Notes under the pieces: generated by a model
What the model was told of the DNA's origin: nothing
The model's input: only the letters and a program-made list of their open reading frames with translations
Database searches by the model: none
Translations under genes and position numbers: made by a program
Shown here: piece by piece, positions 37,066 through 48,920 of the stretch
Layout: the number at the start of each line of letters is the position of its first letter
Numbering within the stretch: position 1 is the stretch's first letter
Source: Meghimatium bilineatum
Taxonomy: Eukaryota; Mollusca; Gastropoda; Stylommatophora; Philomycidae
Assembly: GCA_034231615.1 (NCBI GenBank)
Contig: CM067318.1
Coordinates: 33,479,909-33,543,908 of the forward strand
Direction of reading: 5' to 3'
DNA: 64,000 bases

Positions 37066-37934
37066 TAGATTCCCGCGACTTCTGTGACTTATCAGCTAAA
37101 ATGGTGTCCGGTACTCCTATATGAAAATGTGCTGCCTTCTTACTGCTGCATGTGACGTCATTACAAGCCGTTACAGTATAATTGGACGTGGGCATCGTTT
37201 TCATGAAAGACATCATTTTCACAAGTATCATCACCAAACACGTCTGAACTCTGGGTTTCAGCGTGCGTATTTCCCAAGCACTCGCCTTTCCGGTCAGAAA
37301 TGGTCTTCCATTTTATCGAAAATACGACCGACTGTGATTTGACACTTGACAAGTGTGGTCTCTCATTTACTCACTGTTCTCTTAGGCGACACTGCAGTAT
37401 AAAGCATGTCTCTTGGTAGCTTTCTAGATAATGGAGATAGTAAGCAAAGCAGATGTTTAAACTTGGGTCGATCATACAAACACATCTCATGTAAGATATA
37501 CGATATAGTTGCCTACTGCTGCGACTTCTCAAGAAACGATCATTGAAATACTCCTAACAGCGAGCTGATTTCCATATTACAGCAGGAATCTTGCCCTTAC
37601 CGAAGTCGTATATATCCCTGGCTTCATAAATCAGCTAGAGTCAACGTTACACAGCGAAAATGTAACTTAAAAATAAAACGAAATCTCCCTGATGCCCTGA
37701 TAAGGAACTATTTCCAGATATTATGATAATTAAGTGAAGATAATGCATATACCATTACACATCATTATGATTGTTCACTTATACCGCTCACAGAACATTA
37801 CATATGCAGGTGAATGTTCAGTTATACCACTCAGAGAACATAACTCCATAACTTCAAAGATAACCCCTAGAGATCTCCGAAAAGCAATAATCATTTTTTA
37901 AACACGACGGACAGTAACGTCTCGTTTACACAGT
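37066..37934. other. Unassigned sequence
   Basis: No recognised element. 37080-37350 is less AT-rich than its surroundings but carries no known domain. Confidence 0.3.
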
Positions 37935-38410
37935 AATTTTCTCGGAGAAATAAAGTCATGAACATTGATAGTTTATTTAGAAACTTTCTTGGAGAAATAA
38001 AGTGATGGACATTGATGGCATATGTGAAAATTTTCTTTAAGTAATAAAGTTATTAACATTGACGGCATATGTGAAAATTTGTTTCTTGGTGAAATAAAGT
38101 GACGGACATTGATGGCATATGTGAAAATCTTCTTGAAGTAATACAAGTTATTAACATTGATGACGTATGGTAAACTTTTCTTGGAGAATTAAAGTGATGT
38201 ACATTGATGGCATAAGTTAAAATTTTCTTGAAGTAATAAAAGTTATTAACATTGATGACGTATGTGAAAATTTGTTTCGTGGAGAAATAAAGTCATGTAC
38301 AATGTATTTTTCTTGAAGAAACGATAGAGAAATAAAGTCATGAACATTGAGGGCTTATTAGAAATTATTTTAAAAGAAATAAAGTCATGAACAGTGATAG
38401 TTTATTTGTC
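37935..38410. repeat. ~55-bp degenerate tandem repeat, about 8-9 copies
   Basis: Recurring gaaataaagtSatgNacatt, gatggcatatgtgaaaatt and ttcttgRagaaat blocks with small indels. Two sub-variants (aagtgatg and agttatta) alternate. Confidence 0.85.
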
Positions 38411-38508
38411 AATTTTCTACAGATACCTTAATACGATCACATCGTAGCTTTAAATCACACAACGACGCACAACTTTAAAAAACACGATATATAATTACGT
38501 TAATAGCA

Positions 38509-38577
38509 TGTTGTGGGGATAAAACCCGGTACCTGGGCTGTCACAGACGCCCGTCACTGTACCACTCCGGCAAAGAA
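38509..38577 (-). repeat. tRNA-like SINE head (minus strand)
   Basis: The minus strand gives gccggagtggtacagtgacg (A box and D-arm), then ggtaccgggttttatcccc, whose gggttttatcc corresponds to the B box. The spacing and the gcccagg segment between them fit a tRNA-derived SINE. Confidence 0.6.
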
Positions 38578-39689
38578 CACGTCTTAAAATAAAAGATATA
38601 AAATACGTTAATTGTTTCCATCACCAATATATTTATGTTCCTATATTTCCGATATCCGTAAAACATACTCTGTTTAAAAAATACTACATTGATACAATGT
38701 GTCATTGTAAAGGATACGAAACAAATTTAGTTGATAATACATAGCTTTTCCCCTGATTTGTGTCTTCTATATCAGGAAGGTAGCCAGACGTTTCTGTTTC
38801 GTCTGGTTGAAGCATACATCTCAAAGACATAGGAGTAAGTCCTATTACGGAAAAAGGTATCAACTTTCGGTTTTCTTTTAGGTCAGACTTATACTAATGT
38901 AATCAATACTATCGATATATCAGACCACATGTTTGTTAGTCGTCACTGGAGGAGAATGTTACGTCAGCACTAGGGTAACTGATACTTTGTATTCAAATTG
39001 AGTCTCTTTCTAATGAATGTCAATAGTTAAGACATCTTTCCTCAGGGAGAACTCCGTACATACACTATTTTTCACGGTCTTTGAACATCAACACTGGTCA
39101 ATTAGTTTTGACTATGTAAGCTAAATTGTTAAATTAGGACTGAAGACGTTATAAATGTGTTTGTGAGAATTATATGCCATCAGCCAATATGACTGCTAAT
39201 GAATGAACCGCATCATATAGTTGGTTGATATAGACAAATCACGCATGACGACTTAACAAAATAATATTTACCATGATATGTAATATAAAAACTACCACTT
39301 GGCACTTGAACATACAGTAAAGAAATGTAACGATGACATATGTATGTATGTACGGACAGGCGAAAGCCGGGGGGGGGGGGGGGAATTGAACATGGGGTAA
39401 CTTTCCAGTAGAAGGGTCAATTGCGACCCAGAAAACTTTGCTGAAATCGAACCAGTGTTGACAAACAAGAACATTTGATTTGTATTACATTGACAAACCA
39501 TGATGAAATTTATTTTATCAACCAATTTACCAGAAATCTTGTTTATCAGCATACATCTACTCTAGTTCTTCTGCGATCAATGACTATGCAAGATTTGTCT
39601 GTATTATGCTGTTTACATAAGATCGATATAGGTTTCTCACAGTGAGTATTACAAAGATGGTTATATCGCCAATAGTGTCCTTTTTTAAC
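38578..39689. other. Unassigned sequence with a G tract
   Basis: A run of more than 15 G lies at 39368-39383. No coding or RNA homology is recognised. Confidence 0.35.
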
Positions 39690-40835
39690 ATCGAAGTTGG
39701 AGCAGTTCTGTACTTTGTTTTCTGGTTGTGTATTGTATAAAACCAGAAATAAGTCCAGAACAATGGGGCTTTGTAGAAGGCAAAGGTACCAACAATGCTA
39801 TTTATATATTGAGAACACTAATAGAGAGGTATATAGAGGTAAAAACAGATCTGTACCTCTGTTTTATAGACTACACTAAAGCTTTTGACAAAGTTAAACA
39901 TAGCGAAATTATACACATGCTAGAGAATCTGAACATTGACAGCAATGATTTAAGAATAATCAAGAACATATACTGGCAACAAACAGCAGCAATAAGAGTA
40001 AGAAATCAATTTGGCCCTTTTCAACAAAAAAAACAAAGAGTCAGACAGGGATGCGTGCTTTCACCAGACCTGTTCTCTTTATACAGTGAAAACATATTGC
40101 GAGCAATAGTAGATATCCCAGGAGTATCAGTGGGAGGACATAACATAAATAATTTGAGATATGCGGATGACACTGTTCTGATTGCAAAAAGTGAGGAAGA
40201 CCTTCAAAATTTAATTAATGTAGTAGTCACAGAAAGTAAAGAGAAAGGCCTCTTCCTAAATATCAAGAAAACAGAAGTAATGGTTATTTCAAAAGAAACA
40301 AAATAACACACCTTGCAAGATCAAAGTGAATGATATAGTATTAAAACAGGTCCGCCAATTCAAATATCTAGGTACAATGATTACAGCAGATGGAAGAAGT
40401 TCAATAGAAATAAGATGCAGAATAGGACAGGCAAAAACATAATTCAGAAAAATGAAAAATGTACTAACCAATACTAACATATGGGTGCGAATCTCGGACA
40501 ATAAACAAACTTGAAAGTGGAAGAGTGGAGGCAACAGAGATGTCGTTCTACAGAAGAATGCTGAGAATACCATGGACTGCCAAAAAAACTAATGTAGAGA
40601 TGTTGAAAGAGTTAAATGCGAAACGGACCTTAATCAACAATATAAGAAAAAGGCAATTTTCTTTTTTTGGCCACTTCATGAGACAATGGGGTTTAGAGAA
40701 TATAGTCACAATGGGCAAGATTGAAGGCACCAGAGACAGAGGGCGACGACGTGAGAAAATATTAGACGTTTGATAACCTGGCACGGCAAGGAAACAACAA
40801 CGACCTTGATACATAATACTGTGGACAGAGCACAG
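39690..40835 (+). pseudogene. LINE family C: reverse transcriptase with intact catalytic motifs, then decayed thumb
   Basis: A 192-residue frame (39728-40306) holds EQWGFVEGKGTNNAIYIL, CFIDYTKAFDKV (first catalytic Asp at residue 48), RQGCVLSPDLFS, and NNLRYADDTVLIAKS (YADD 145-148, nt 40160-40171). The frame breaks at about 40305, and homology goes on in another: FKYLGTMITADGR, then YGCES, RRMLRIPWTAKK, FSFFGHFMRQWGLENI and GTRDRGRRREKIL. The 5' part of the RT and any endonuclease are missing. The ORF end is cut by the 15-bp array at about 40835, and the normal tail seen at 45.2 kb is absent. Confidence 0.9.
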
Positions 40836-41397
40836 ATGAACAAATCACATATAAACAAATCACAGATGAAAAGATAACAGAACAACAGACCACATATGAA
40901 CAAATCACAGATGAACAGACCACAGATGAACAGACCACAGATGAACAGACCACAGATGAACAAATCACAGAACAACAGACCACATATGAACAAATCACAG
41001 ATGAACGGACCACAGATGAACAGACCACATATGAACAAATCACAGATGAACAGACCACAGATGAACAGACCACAGATGAACAGACCACAGATGAACAAAC
41101 CACAGATGAACAGACCACAGATGAAAAGACCACATATGAATAAATCACATATGAACAAATCACAGATGAACGGACCACAGATGAACAGACCACATATGAA
41201 CACATCACAGATGAACAGACCACAGATGAACAGACTACATATGAACAAATCACAGATGAACAGACCACATATGAACAGACCACAGATGAACAGACCACAG
41301 ATGAACAGACCACAGATGAACAGACCACATATGAACAAATCACAGATGAACAAATCACAGATGAAAAGATCACAGAACAAGAGATCACAGATGAACA
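40836..41397. repeat. 15-bp tandem repeat, about 37 copies
   Basis: Unit: cacagatgaacagac with variants cacatatgaacaaat and cacagaacaacagac. As a multiple of 3 it leaves several frames open on both strands (MNRPQ on plus, SVVCS and ICGLF on minus). These are not genes. The array begins inside the family C LINE end. Confidence 0.95.
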
Positions 41398-41528
41398 GAA
41401 AGGATTATGCGAGTATCTTGTGCATACGGCATTTTAGTTTATTTTCGTTAGCAATAGGCAACCGGTGGTCAGATTTCATCTTCCTCTTCTGCTTTCGTTC
41501 TCCAACTCTTGCAGATTAGCACGGGCGA

Positions 41529-41612
41529 GTGGTCAGATAACTTCTGACATACTTGTATCGATTAAGCAGGTGGTCAGATAACTTCTGACATACTTGTATC
41601 TATGAAGCAGGT
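41529..41612. repeat. 41-bp tandem duplication
   Basis: gtggtcagataacttctgac starts at 41529 and 41570. The copies are nearly identical (cgattaag against ctatgaag). Confidence 0.9.
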
Positions 41613-42320
41613 GGTGCCATGAAGATGGATCACTAGTAAACTCAGATAAAGAAATCAATAAAGTTTTTATTCCCTCTGAACTATCGAACTGCCAATACGC
41701 AAACAACAAACGTAGAATTGTTTACGGAGATCTTTGAGAGAACTCATGACATGAACTATATCGGAGCGCGATTTGCCGTACATTTGATTGTCACTGAAGA
41801 TGTACACCAGGTGAAAGATAAAGCAAGAAAGGTATGACAGCAATGCATGTGAGGCGCACTGTGAGCAACACCAATCATTTCTTGTACCAGGTCTGGTCCT
41901 TTATGTTTTTGAGTACGCGTTTGTGGTTCTAACTCTGCAATGTATCAACCAGCGCCACTTGTCCCCCTAAACATAATCAGTAATCACAGTTAACGGACAG
42001 AAATTCAATACTGCCAATTTATTTTGTATATTTCGGCCGCACCATATCGCAAACTGCAACAATTGCACATTGCTCGCGCCAGGTCGAACTTCTGAACCCT
42101 CGTGCCAACGTCTGGATCAGACGTGGTCTAAGCTTGGCAGCTAGGTTGGACGTCTACGCGCAGTGGTTCTACCAACAGTGCGTTATGCTGCGTCATCTTG
42201 AACTGTCTATGCGAAACACGACCCACACTTTAATTTGTCCACCTTCTGTGCGTAAGAAACCTCATGACAGTATGTTGACAGGATCAAGTACAAGACACGG
42301 AGATCTTTGAAATATTCCTT
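41613..42320. other. Unassigned; CpG-richer patch 42035-42200
   Basis: The patch has many CG dinucleotides and no frame I can assign. It lies just 5' of a family D fragment and could be its upstream sequence, but no match to the 5.7-7.2 kb copy was seen. Confidence 0.35.
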
Positions 42321-42765
42321 ATGAAAAGCATATATATTATGAAAATATTAAGAAAAATATATTATGGAGAACTCAAGGCAGGATTTCGAAAAGCTGGTGG
42401 ACAGAAAAAGCGTTTCAAAGACACGCTCAAGTCATCCTTGAAACATCTTAACATTGACGTAGGCGCTTGGGAGAGCCTCGCGCAGGATAGAACAGCATGG
42501 CGTTACAGCATTAGAACGGGAGCAATAGCGGCAGAGGAATTCAGACAAGAAACTGCAAGACAGAAGCGGACACGTAGAAAAGAAAAAACATCTCAACGTC
42601 ACACAGATACCTTCTATTGTTGTCAATTCTGTAAAAGAACATTTTGTGCGCGCATTGGACTTGCTAGTCATTTAAAAACGCACTATTAACTCTATTATTT
42701 TATTATTTATTGTTATTATTATTATGGTTGAGTTTTTGGTCATCGTCGATCACGACGGACGAACA
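42321..42765 (+). pseudogene. LINE family D: C-terminus with C2H2 finger
   Basis: A 122-residue frame includes YGELKAGFRKAGGQKKRFKD, then ESLAQDRTAWRYSI, and ends CQFCKRTFCARIGLASHLKTH (C2H2 finger near residues 101-121) and Y-stop. This matches the C-terminus of the 5.7-8.1 kb element (AWRSKI.., CPNC..). A 3' UTR follows with ggtcatcgtcgatcacgacg and ends gacgaacatcat. The open reading is intact, but it is only the tail of the protein. Confidence 0.85.
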
Positions 42766-42945
42766 TCATGAAAAGCATCCATGCCCTGCTGACTAGGTCA
42801 CAACTCCGCTGGACTGGACACACCGCCATTATGCCAAACAAGCGCCTTCCAAAGCGATAAGGTGAGCTGTGCTATGGTAAACGTTAAAGCGAAGGTCAGA
42901 TTACAGCACTTCATGGATCACCTTAAGAACTTTCTCACGCACTTT
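42766..42945 (+). pseudogene. LINE family D-like: second RT thumb fragment
   Basis: Reads MKSIHALLTRSQLRWTGHTA, then IMPNKRLPKR and a decayed GELCYGKR..GQ. This is the segment normally upstream of the finger, yet here it follows the end of another copy. The order is thus scrambled: two fragments in tandem, or a rearranged copy. Confidence 0.65.
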
Positions 42946-43170
42946 TTAAAAATAAAAACCATATTTTTATATATAACACGTTATGGCATATTGCCCTGAT
43001 TTGCAATGCACCAGATATATATATATATATTTGCATGGAATATTTCTACAATTTGTCATGTACCAGATGTGTGTATGATTATATATGAAATATTGCCCTG
43101 ATTTATCATTATATCAAGCGAAACTTGGAGCATGGTTATGAAGTTTTGCTAATCACTGAAGCACAAACAA
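42946..43170. other. AT-rich gap with TA tracts
   Basis: Short (TA)n at 43016-43030. It shares gttttgctaatcactgaa with the 21.56-kb element at its right edge. Confidence 0.4.
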
Positions 43171-43283
43171 TAATACATACAAATCGACGTTTCGATCACA
43201 AGACCTTTTCCAAGAATACATTAACAACAAAAAACGGCTAGTTAAAAACATCACTATTAGCGCTCACATTCACATAGCAGAGC

Positions 43284-43318
<35 letters not shown>

Positions 43319-44870
43319 CAAACCAGGAAAAGTAAAACTAGAAGGACATAGGTGAAACAACTCGAGCGAACAGAAGAAAGACAAAATACACCCGCTCATC
43401 TATGGACAACGAAAAAAAACCAGGATTTTATCCATATGACTGACGTGCATTGATCACAATGTTATTCATGGCAAATGTATCCTCTATGAAGGACAATTTA
43501 AATGTCGTCACATGGAAATCATGGGAACCACGATGTCCCATGTCATTTAAGTGGTCATCGAAAGGATTTCCAGTCTTGTTTTTTTATGCTGTACAGATGT
43601 TCATAGAATCGGTTTTGGGAGCCTGCTCCAATTCTCACCTATGTGCCTCATGTGAAACGCTAGCAGATGATGGCACATATGACGTTGAGAGAAGCATATG
43701 AAACTCTTTACAATCGAGAAGATCGTCCTTGTGATTGTGATATACCGTGTATGGATGACATAGGTACATGTTTAACATGTGTTACACCTGCAGCTAACAA
43801 TGTGAAAACGATTAGGAACGTCAGACGTGAGATAGCTCCGGATCAAATATCTCTGAGGTTCTTGCCATATATAAATGCAACCAGTTTTTAAGCTGGGGGG
43901 ATGTGGTTTGTCACATTACATATACGCCTTGGAATTCGACTGAAGATGAGGAAAGTGTAGGAACAAGGCATGACGTTCAGCAACGCTATGGAGGAGGATG
44001 TTGACAACAATATTGACTCTCTCCTTGGAGGAAGACATACACGTGTTGAGGGTGTCCTGGCGGTATAACAGATATGAGAACACCGTCAATGTAGAGGCGA
44101 CAGCAACGAAATCATCATCTCATTGGCCATATTCAGAAAATCCTCTTCACAAATCTACACAGAAGTCGTAGTTGAAGAAGTTAAGAGAATGGTAGAGGGT
44201 CTCGACAGGCAGAGGGATGAGAGGAGATTTAGTGGGGAAAGCTGTGAGTATCAGCTTGTTTGTTGTGTAGCAATGTGCTAAGACGTGGGGGGGTGGGAGT
44301 TGGCTGTTGTCGGATATGTCAAACAAGTTCACATGAGAGATAGAAATCTCTGGTGCGAACTTGATTGCAGAGTGAAAGTTGTAAATGACACGTATATAGC
44401 GTGGTAGATCAGCCTTAGACATGACCGTGGTGGCATTCCCATCATCAATATAACTACAGAAAATACATAGGATGGGCATACCATAGGATTCTCAAACCTG
44501 GTGTTCAATGTAGCCCATAAACAAGCATGCATAGCTGAGTCCCGCCGTGATACCCATGGCTACATCACTAATCTAGTGAAAAAAGTGCTCACAATATTCA
44601 AAATAGTCAAGAGGAAGCACAAGATCCGCAAGACGGATGAGAGTAGAGGTAGATACATCGATATGATGATGCTTGTCCAGGGGAAAGTTGGGGCATTGTG
44701 ACCATCTGGATGTAGAGGGAGCAAGGATCAAGTAGGAAGAGGCGATAATTATATGCAGGGAACAGCAAAATATAAATCAAAATAGAGAATGCATGGTTAG
44801 TATCTTTTAGGAATGTTTTAAGTTGCTCCATCTAACGGTTCAAAGACACTATCTAGGAAGTCAGAGATGT
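43171..44870 (-). pseudogene. Penelope-like element: RT plus GIY-YIG, broken
   Basis: Read on the minus strand from 44870: LPYGNISDFLDSVFEPLDGA, FLKDTNHA, a CDV.SLY-like region, then CSYIDDGNATT with the catalytic YIDD at 44441-44452, and a SAIKFAPEISIS..NLFDI block typical of PLE RTs. After about 43930 come LVAFIYGKNLRDI, a Cys-rich linker, SLNVICAIIC and NRFYEHLYSIKKQDWKSFR of the GIY-YIG nuclease, and finally IKSWFFFVVHR near 43395. Stops and frameshifts occur throughout. The hairpin at 43183-43214 marks the 3' end. It is the most complete PLE in the window. Confidence 0.8.
43183..43214 (-). ncRNA. Hammerhead-like PLE 3' hairpin, copy 4
   Basis: The minus strand reads cttggaaaaggtcttgtgat followed by cgaaacgtcgattt. 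The GAAAC side and gtcga end match the 33.5-kb copy. Confidence 0.55.
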
Positions 44871-44974
44871 TTCCGTATGGCAAGAACAAGCACATACATT
44901 TATCATTTGTGATTATTTAATATTACATAAATATTTATATAATTTTTCTGCGATTTTTTAATGTAATATATAAT

Positions 44975-45222
44975 TATTAGATTGTGTATACACTTCATGA
45001 GACAAGCAGGTTGGAGAATATAGTCACAACAGGCAAGATTGAAGGCAACAGAGACAGAGGGCGACACCGTGAGAAAATATTAGACAGTTTGACAACTTCG
45101 CACGGCAGAGAAACAACAGCGAGCTTGATACGTAATACTGGAGACATAGAGCTGTGGAGAGTCATGATCGTCTATGCCTGCTGGCGTGGCACCTAATGAT
45201 GATGATGATGATGATGTATACA
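44975..45222 (+). pseudogene. LINE family C: 3' end with (GAT)n tail
   Basis: Reads RLENIVTTGKIEGNRDRGRH, then REKILDSLTTSHGRETTASL and IELWRVMIVYACWRGT-stop, the full C-terminus of the family. The stop is followed by aatgatgatgatgatgatga, the tail. It is 5'-truncated at the region where the 40.7-kb copy reads MRQWGLENI. Confidence 0.85.
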
Positions 45223-45289
45223 CTTGTCACATGTAATATTAAATAGCATTCATTCATCCAGTACAAATACGCGTACCCTATTCATTAAC

Positions 45290-45465
45290 CCACACTGAAT
45301 GGAAATCCCTCCGAAGACGGATGTGTTAGGCCATTGGCGCAAATAGAACGTCGACACAACTCGTTTCCTATTTTTGGACTACATCCTGCTGGAATTCTAG
45401 TAGGACAATGCTCCTGCTACAAGGGAGATCCAGCGGGAGTTTGCGAATGAATGAAGAAGAAGAAT
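45290..45465 (+). mobile_element. Probable LINE 3' UTR with mixed GAAT/GAA tail
   Basis: Ends gcgaatgaatgaagaagaag, like the simple-repeat tails elsewhere. Upstream, cctgctggaattctagtagg and gatccagcgggag are repeat-like, but no RT motif is readable. Confidence 0.4.
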
Positions 45466-46797
45466 GAAAATCGTGATAAGACTTTTTGTTTGATTGGTCA
45501 TTTTTAGAAACCACTGCATGCAATCATTCCATTTTATGATGGTTGTTATCAAGAACTAGTCCATTCAGAACGTCAGGCGGTGAGGATAGTTTAGGCAATG
45601 TGTGTATTAAGAGCTTTAAAGCTTGGCATTACGCTATCAGGAACACTGTGATCCCCAGTACACAGGGCAATGGAATATGAATGAACATGAACATTAACGC
45701 CACACAGAATCAATTATAGGATGCGGGTTGTTATTGCATTCTGAATAAGGCAGACATCACAAGTACCTACATCTGATTACAAACCGCTCGTTTAATGTGT
45801 ACACTTTGTGCGCAAGTATGCTCTTTCTACATCGGATGCCAAATTGAGTTCAATTTGGTGATATCAGAGGTTTTGACCATCATCAATAAAAAGTTCGTGG
45901 TTCAGATAATCCTGTCACCATGAACCCTCCAGAATAGCCCCAGTTTTATATCGTCTGACGCGTTCACTATCAGCCGCATTAAGTAGCCAATGACTGCTTA
46001 TCACAATATTTCTGTCTACACGAGACCTAAGTATTATGTAATAGTCACCTATACTTATTTCTTAACTGTTTAATGAGTTAAAATTGGTACCAGATTACAA
46101 AAGAAAGAGAGAAAGATCGCGATAAACTCTTGGAAGAACAACTATCAAAGAGCATATTACTGTGGATCTCAACAACACACAAGAACTACACACAACAGCT
46201 GCAAATCGTTAAAACTGAACAATCATGGTTTCAGCCTGATGATGAAGAAAGATAAATTTAAAGTTGTAACATATGTCTGCCGTTACTAAGTTTATCATAT
46301 ACGAAGAACTAGGAAGCTTTTATGCCTGTTGAAATAAAGGAAATACTTAATATAATGTCTACAATCTTACTGCACTTTTCTCACTTTTCTCAAGTTTTTT
46401 ATTTTTGATAAGATTTATTTTTATGTTCTGTAACATGATATTTTCACCCCAGTTAACTTGTCACCATCTAAAATATAATCACGTTGTCAGAAATCCTGTT
46501 TCCTAATGTCCATAATGTAGTTAAGCCATGCATAAGTAAAGCAGAATTGGCAGTGTGGTATCTGTCACGTAGGTAACTGTGTTTAAAAACATCCTACATT
46601 CTTGTATCTAATAGAGAAATCACTTCACACATAACACAGTTATTGTTCACTCACTTGTAGATTTCAAGAGAAACATGATTAAAATATAAACCTGCAATAT
46701 GTGCGTGCTTAGCGTACTAGCATCTCATCCGTGTGCTCTATTGACAATATATGATACAATTCATATCCGTAGCCGTAACATTCGTAGTCGTAACCTT
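45466..46797. other. Unassigned sequence
   Basis: No recognised element in 1.3 kb. A short A/G-rich patch (gaaagagagaaag) lies at about 46104. Confidence 0.3.
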
Positions 46798-47134
46798 AGT
46801 AGATGACATGCCATTATATTGAGGTTATCTTCTTATAGAAGCTTCATGGCACGTCATCTATACAATCCCGTAGTCGTAACCTTCGATAACAGTTACCATG
46901 TTGTTCTGACAGGCCGACGTTGTGCTTGAACTAGTTACGGGCACGGTGTGGGTGGACGGAACAACAAAGAAACCTGTCGCAAGGGCCAGAGTTGTGCCCT
47001 GATGTCGACGTCTGTTTCGACGGCATTGGACTCGAAACACCATCGAGTCCAATGGCTGCTGGAACAGTGGGCGGAGCACGTATGGGAATGCCCCACGTGT
47101 TGTGAGGCCAGTTTTCTAATCAAGAATCAAGATA
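46798..47134 (-). repeat. Dispersed repeat Y, copy 2 (inverted relative to copy 1)
   Basis: The reverse complement aligns with 27673-28013. Within it, cattggactcg and cgagtccaatg (about 47026-47056) form an 11-base inverted repeat not preserved in copy 1. Overlapping short frames on both strands have no known domain. Confidence 0.85.
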
Positions 47135-47411
47135 CAATTCAACACAGCGTCAAGTAGTGTGTTATCCAGCAAATATGAGGAGGGTGAGGTGGCTACTGAT
47201 AGCATCACTATTAGTTATATCGTCATAATAGACAAGTATGGGCGTGCAACTATTTCCGTCCTGTCTTAACACTTTGAAATGTAGCATTTCTTACTAGTTT
47301 GACTTTTAATTTTAAATAAATGAGAGAACTGCTAGCATAGAGTGTCGCAGACCTAGACACTAGAACTAAAGGGCAGCCATTTCCGATTGCAAGAGGAACA
47401 CTCTACTAAAT

Positions 47412-47565
47412 ACATCATTTATCTGTTGGCGAGACATTTTACATGAGAACATAAACTATACTACTGTATTATATCTCTAATTTGTTGGGGGCAGACATTT
47501 CACATGAGAATATCAACTCTAAAACTGCATTACATCTCTAATTTGTTGGGGCATACACCTGAATG
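47412..47565. repeat. 61-bp tandem repeat, about 2.5 copies
   Basis: ctctaatttgttgggg recurs at 47475 and 47536 with acatttcacatgagaa between. Confidence 0.8.
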
Positions 47566-47774
47566 TCAAGAAGTACAGTTACTCAAAGGGGCGCGAAAAC
47601 AGTAGAAGATTGGCTTAATTGTACTTAGGTTATTCCATGAGTACTTGGTCCCTCCACGCAGCTCCGTAGCTTGCAGAGACAGTCTCTATCGATCTCTCAA
47701 ACAATTCGTTATAATGCAAGACGTCACGAGAAGGATAGGAAACTCCACTCACTTGTTTAGCAAAACACTTTGCA

Positions 47775-47940
47775 TGACCAGAAACTCTATCACTAAAGTG
47801 TTTAGGTAGTCACTCTGAGTGACCGGAAACTATGTATAGCTCAATTGTTTCACTTGGCATTGCGTATGGTCAGAAACTCTATCACTCAATCGTTTAGCTG
47901 AACATTCTGAATGAATAGAAACTCTATCACTCCCCATAAT
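47775..47940. repeat. ~46-bp degenerate tandem repeat, about 3.5 copies
   Basis: gaccagaaactctatcact-type starts are repeated with gtttag and cattctga blocks, with substantial divergence. Confidence 0.7.
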
Positions 47941-48414
47941 CACTCACTCATCATATAAGTAACCACAGAGTACCTAGAATGTCATTAGTCTGTGTGATTC
48001 GGTCAGCACTCATACTGCTAAAGATATGAACTTATTTCCAGAGTGTTGAATAGATCAACGACAGTCTGATTGGCTTTCAGTAAAAAATATCCGTTTTCTT
48101 ACTGATGTGTAGCTTATAAGCTCTTCTATTTTTAATCTTTATAAATATATAGAAATAACGCATTCACTTTCTTGCTCACAACATTTTAGTAATGATATAT
48201 CTATTCAACGCGGAAACATTTATTAATTTATATGATAGATTCAGACAACTTCTTGATGGTCTACAGGCTTCATGAATATTAAGTAATATATATTTATCGT
48301 TACAGTAATTGCCAGTTAAGTATTTACACTTTTCAAGTTATAGAGTATATCTTACAATAAAAGTTCTTGTATTTATATAAATATATATATTGCAATATTG
48401 TATATATCTATGTC

Positions 48415-48490
48415 CGAATCTGTAGTGTCAAGGCACAGAGTACGTCTGCCACAACCAAAGTACCGCGTTAAAATCCCACCGCAGGAATTT
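48415..48490 (+). repeat. tRNA-like SINE head
   Basis: gtagtgtcaaggcacagagt, then acgtctgccacaacc (anticodon-arm-like), then gcgttaaaatcccaccgcag as B box and T-arm end. The layout follows a tRNA well, but the B box (GTTAAAATCCC) has substitutions. Confidence 0.5.
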
Positions 48491-48574
48491 GTTCATCAGG
48501 TCGTTGAGAAAGTAATTACAAATTACTAATCATATTTAAGTTTCGAGGACAAATGTCTTCGTAGGATAACTAAC

Positions 48575-48920
48575 ACTCATTAGAGTGAATTCAAATCGAA
48601 TGATAAAATCAGAGAAGAGACATCAAAATTTCATCACAGAGGTTATCAGAAAACGCCGTTGGTCCTACATCGGGCATGTCCTACGCACGGACACCAACAG
48701 AATACACCACCAGTCTCTTGAATGGACACCTACAGGCAAAAGAGCAAGGGGTAGACCAAAAGAAACACTCAGAAGAACAATACTTAGAGAAGTAAAACAG
48801 CCAATATTCATACTATTCAAGAACTGAAAAGAATAGCTGTGAACAGAAAGAATTGTGGAGGTCTGACCTCTGCCCTATGCGCAAACTTCAGCGCAAAAGG
48901 AAAAGGAATGAATGAATGAA
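48575..48920 (+). pseudogene. LINE 3' end with (GAAT)n tail
   Basis: Reads NRMIKSEKRHQNFITEVIRK, RRWSYIGHVLRTD, HHQSLEWTPTGKRARGRPKE and TLRRTILREVK. After a frameshift it continues ELKRIAVNRKNWRSDLCPM and ends ggaatgaatgaatgaa. This is the C-terminus of an RT family common in aquatic invertebrate genomes, distinct from A-D. Confidence 0.85.

Noticed and set aside
40706-41519. Long overlapping frames on both strands (ICGLF, SVVCS, MNRPQ repeats)
   Set aside because: All arise from the 15-bp array, which lacks stops in several phases.
43450-43891. Plus-strand frames with a CDCDIPC motif resembling ENaC/DEG channels
   Set aside because: The minus strand of the same DNA encodes the PLE linker and GIY-YIG nuclease (NRFYEHLYSIKKQDW), which explains it better. 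The plus frame is antisense.
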